The position numbers and the translations under genes were made by a program. Positions 63,987 to 64,000 of a DNA stretch of 64,000 nucleotides are shown one piece after another (position 1 is the stretch's first letter; every line of letters begins with the position of its first letter). A model generated the notes under the pieces. That model was given only the letters and a program-made list of their open reading frames with translations. It was not told where the DNA came from and made no database searches. The stretch is from positions 1,147,514-1,211,513 of the forward strand of contig CAVYAT010000007.1 of assembly GCA_963766605.1 (NCBI GenBank), written 5' to 3'. Origin of the DNA: AC-49 sp963766605. Its GTDB lineage: Bacteria; Actinomycetota; Thermoleophilia; Solirubrobacterales; Solirubrobacteraceae.

Positions 63987-64000
63987 TTCGAGCAGCGCCA

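Noticed and set aside
1..64000. CRISPR arrays, insertion sequences or transposase genes
   Set aside because: No regularly spaced repeats with unique spacers and no transposase or integrase motifs were found in any translated frame.

Overview
The window is high-GC DNA with frequent GTG (and some TTG) starts, tightly packed operons with ATGA/GTGA start-stop overlaps, and many TetR/GntR-controlled catabolic genes. This fits a soil actinobacterium, perhaps of the Solirubrobacterales/Thermoleophilia type. That placement is an inference from gene content and composition, not from a marker gene. Almost everything is accessory catabolism of aromatic, heteroaromatic or amide-type compounds.

Left edge (1-1.4 kb): the 5' end of an NDP-forming acyl-CoA synthetase, a CDP-alcohol phosphatidyltransferase, then tRNA-Gly(UCC) and tRNA-Pro(GGG). 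The 3' half of tRNA-Pro recurs as a 47/48-bp direct repeat at 38.12 kb and, degenerated, at 1.25 kb. Each extra copy is preceded by the same small set of short repeats. The stretch from 1.1 to 38.1 kb therefore looks like a tRNA-Pro-integrated island that has lost its integrase, with the stub of a second related element beside the tRNA.

Island (1.4-37.9 kb): FAD monooxygenases, two-module (VOC) extradiol dioxygenases, FAH-fold hydrolases, cyclase-type metal hydrolases, ACMSD-like amidohydrolases, an RbsABC-type ABC importer, TetR regulators, a HisD-type and an SDR dehydrogenase, and a P450. It also holds five MetE C-domain-like zinc proteins of two subtypes. One cassette joins an APH-like kinase, a divergent enolase, a 2-hydroxyacid dehydrogenase, a VOC dioxygenase and a P450. 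A 21-bp inverted-repeat element is shared by two promoters here.

Right cluster (38.2-64 kb): a HyuA/HyuB acetone/acetophenone-carboxylase-like operon with a small gamma-like subunit and an isochorismatase-type hydrolase; an amidohydrolase; a DapA-like/OCD-like pair; an extradiol dioxygenase and a cyclase; a molybdenum hydroxylase (L, M, S subunits plus CoxG) with a MocA-like gene; an HsaA-like and an LLM flavin monooxygenase; an SsuABC-type importer; an M20 hydrolase; a carbon-nitrogen hydrolase; a GntR/HutC regulator; a riboflavin synthase; and an aldo-keto reductase. A palindrome close to TTCGTAnTACGAA sits at many promoters here, including that of the GntR gene, and probably marks one regulon. 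The gene set would suit uptake, hydroxylation, ring cleavage and amide/nitrile hydrolysis of an N-heteroaromatic compound; the substrate is not determined by the sequence.

Many genes, densest at 7-9 kb and 16.5-30.3 kb, carry single-base frameshifts, mostly insertions where I could resolve them. Start-stop overlaps stay intact, so most are probably sequence errors. They are reported as one gene each, with the approximate shift positions.
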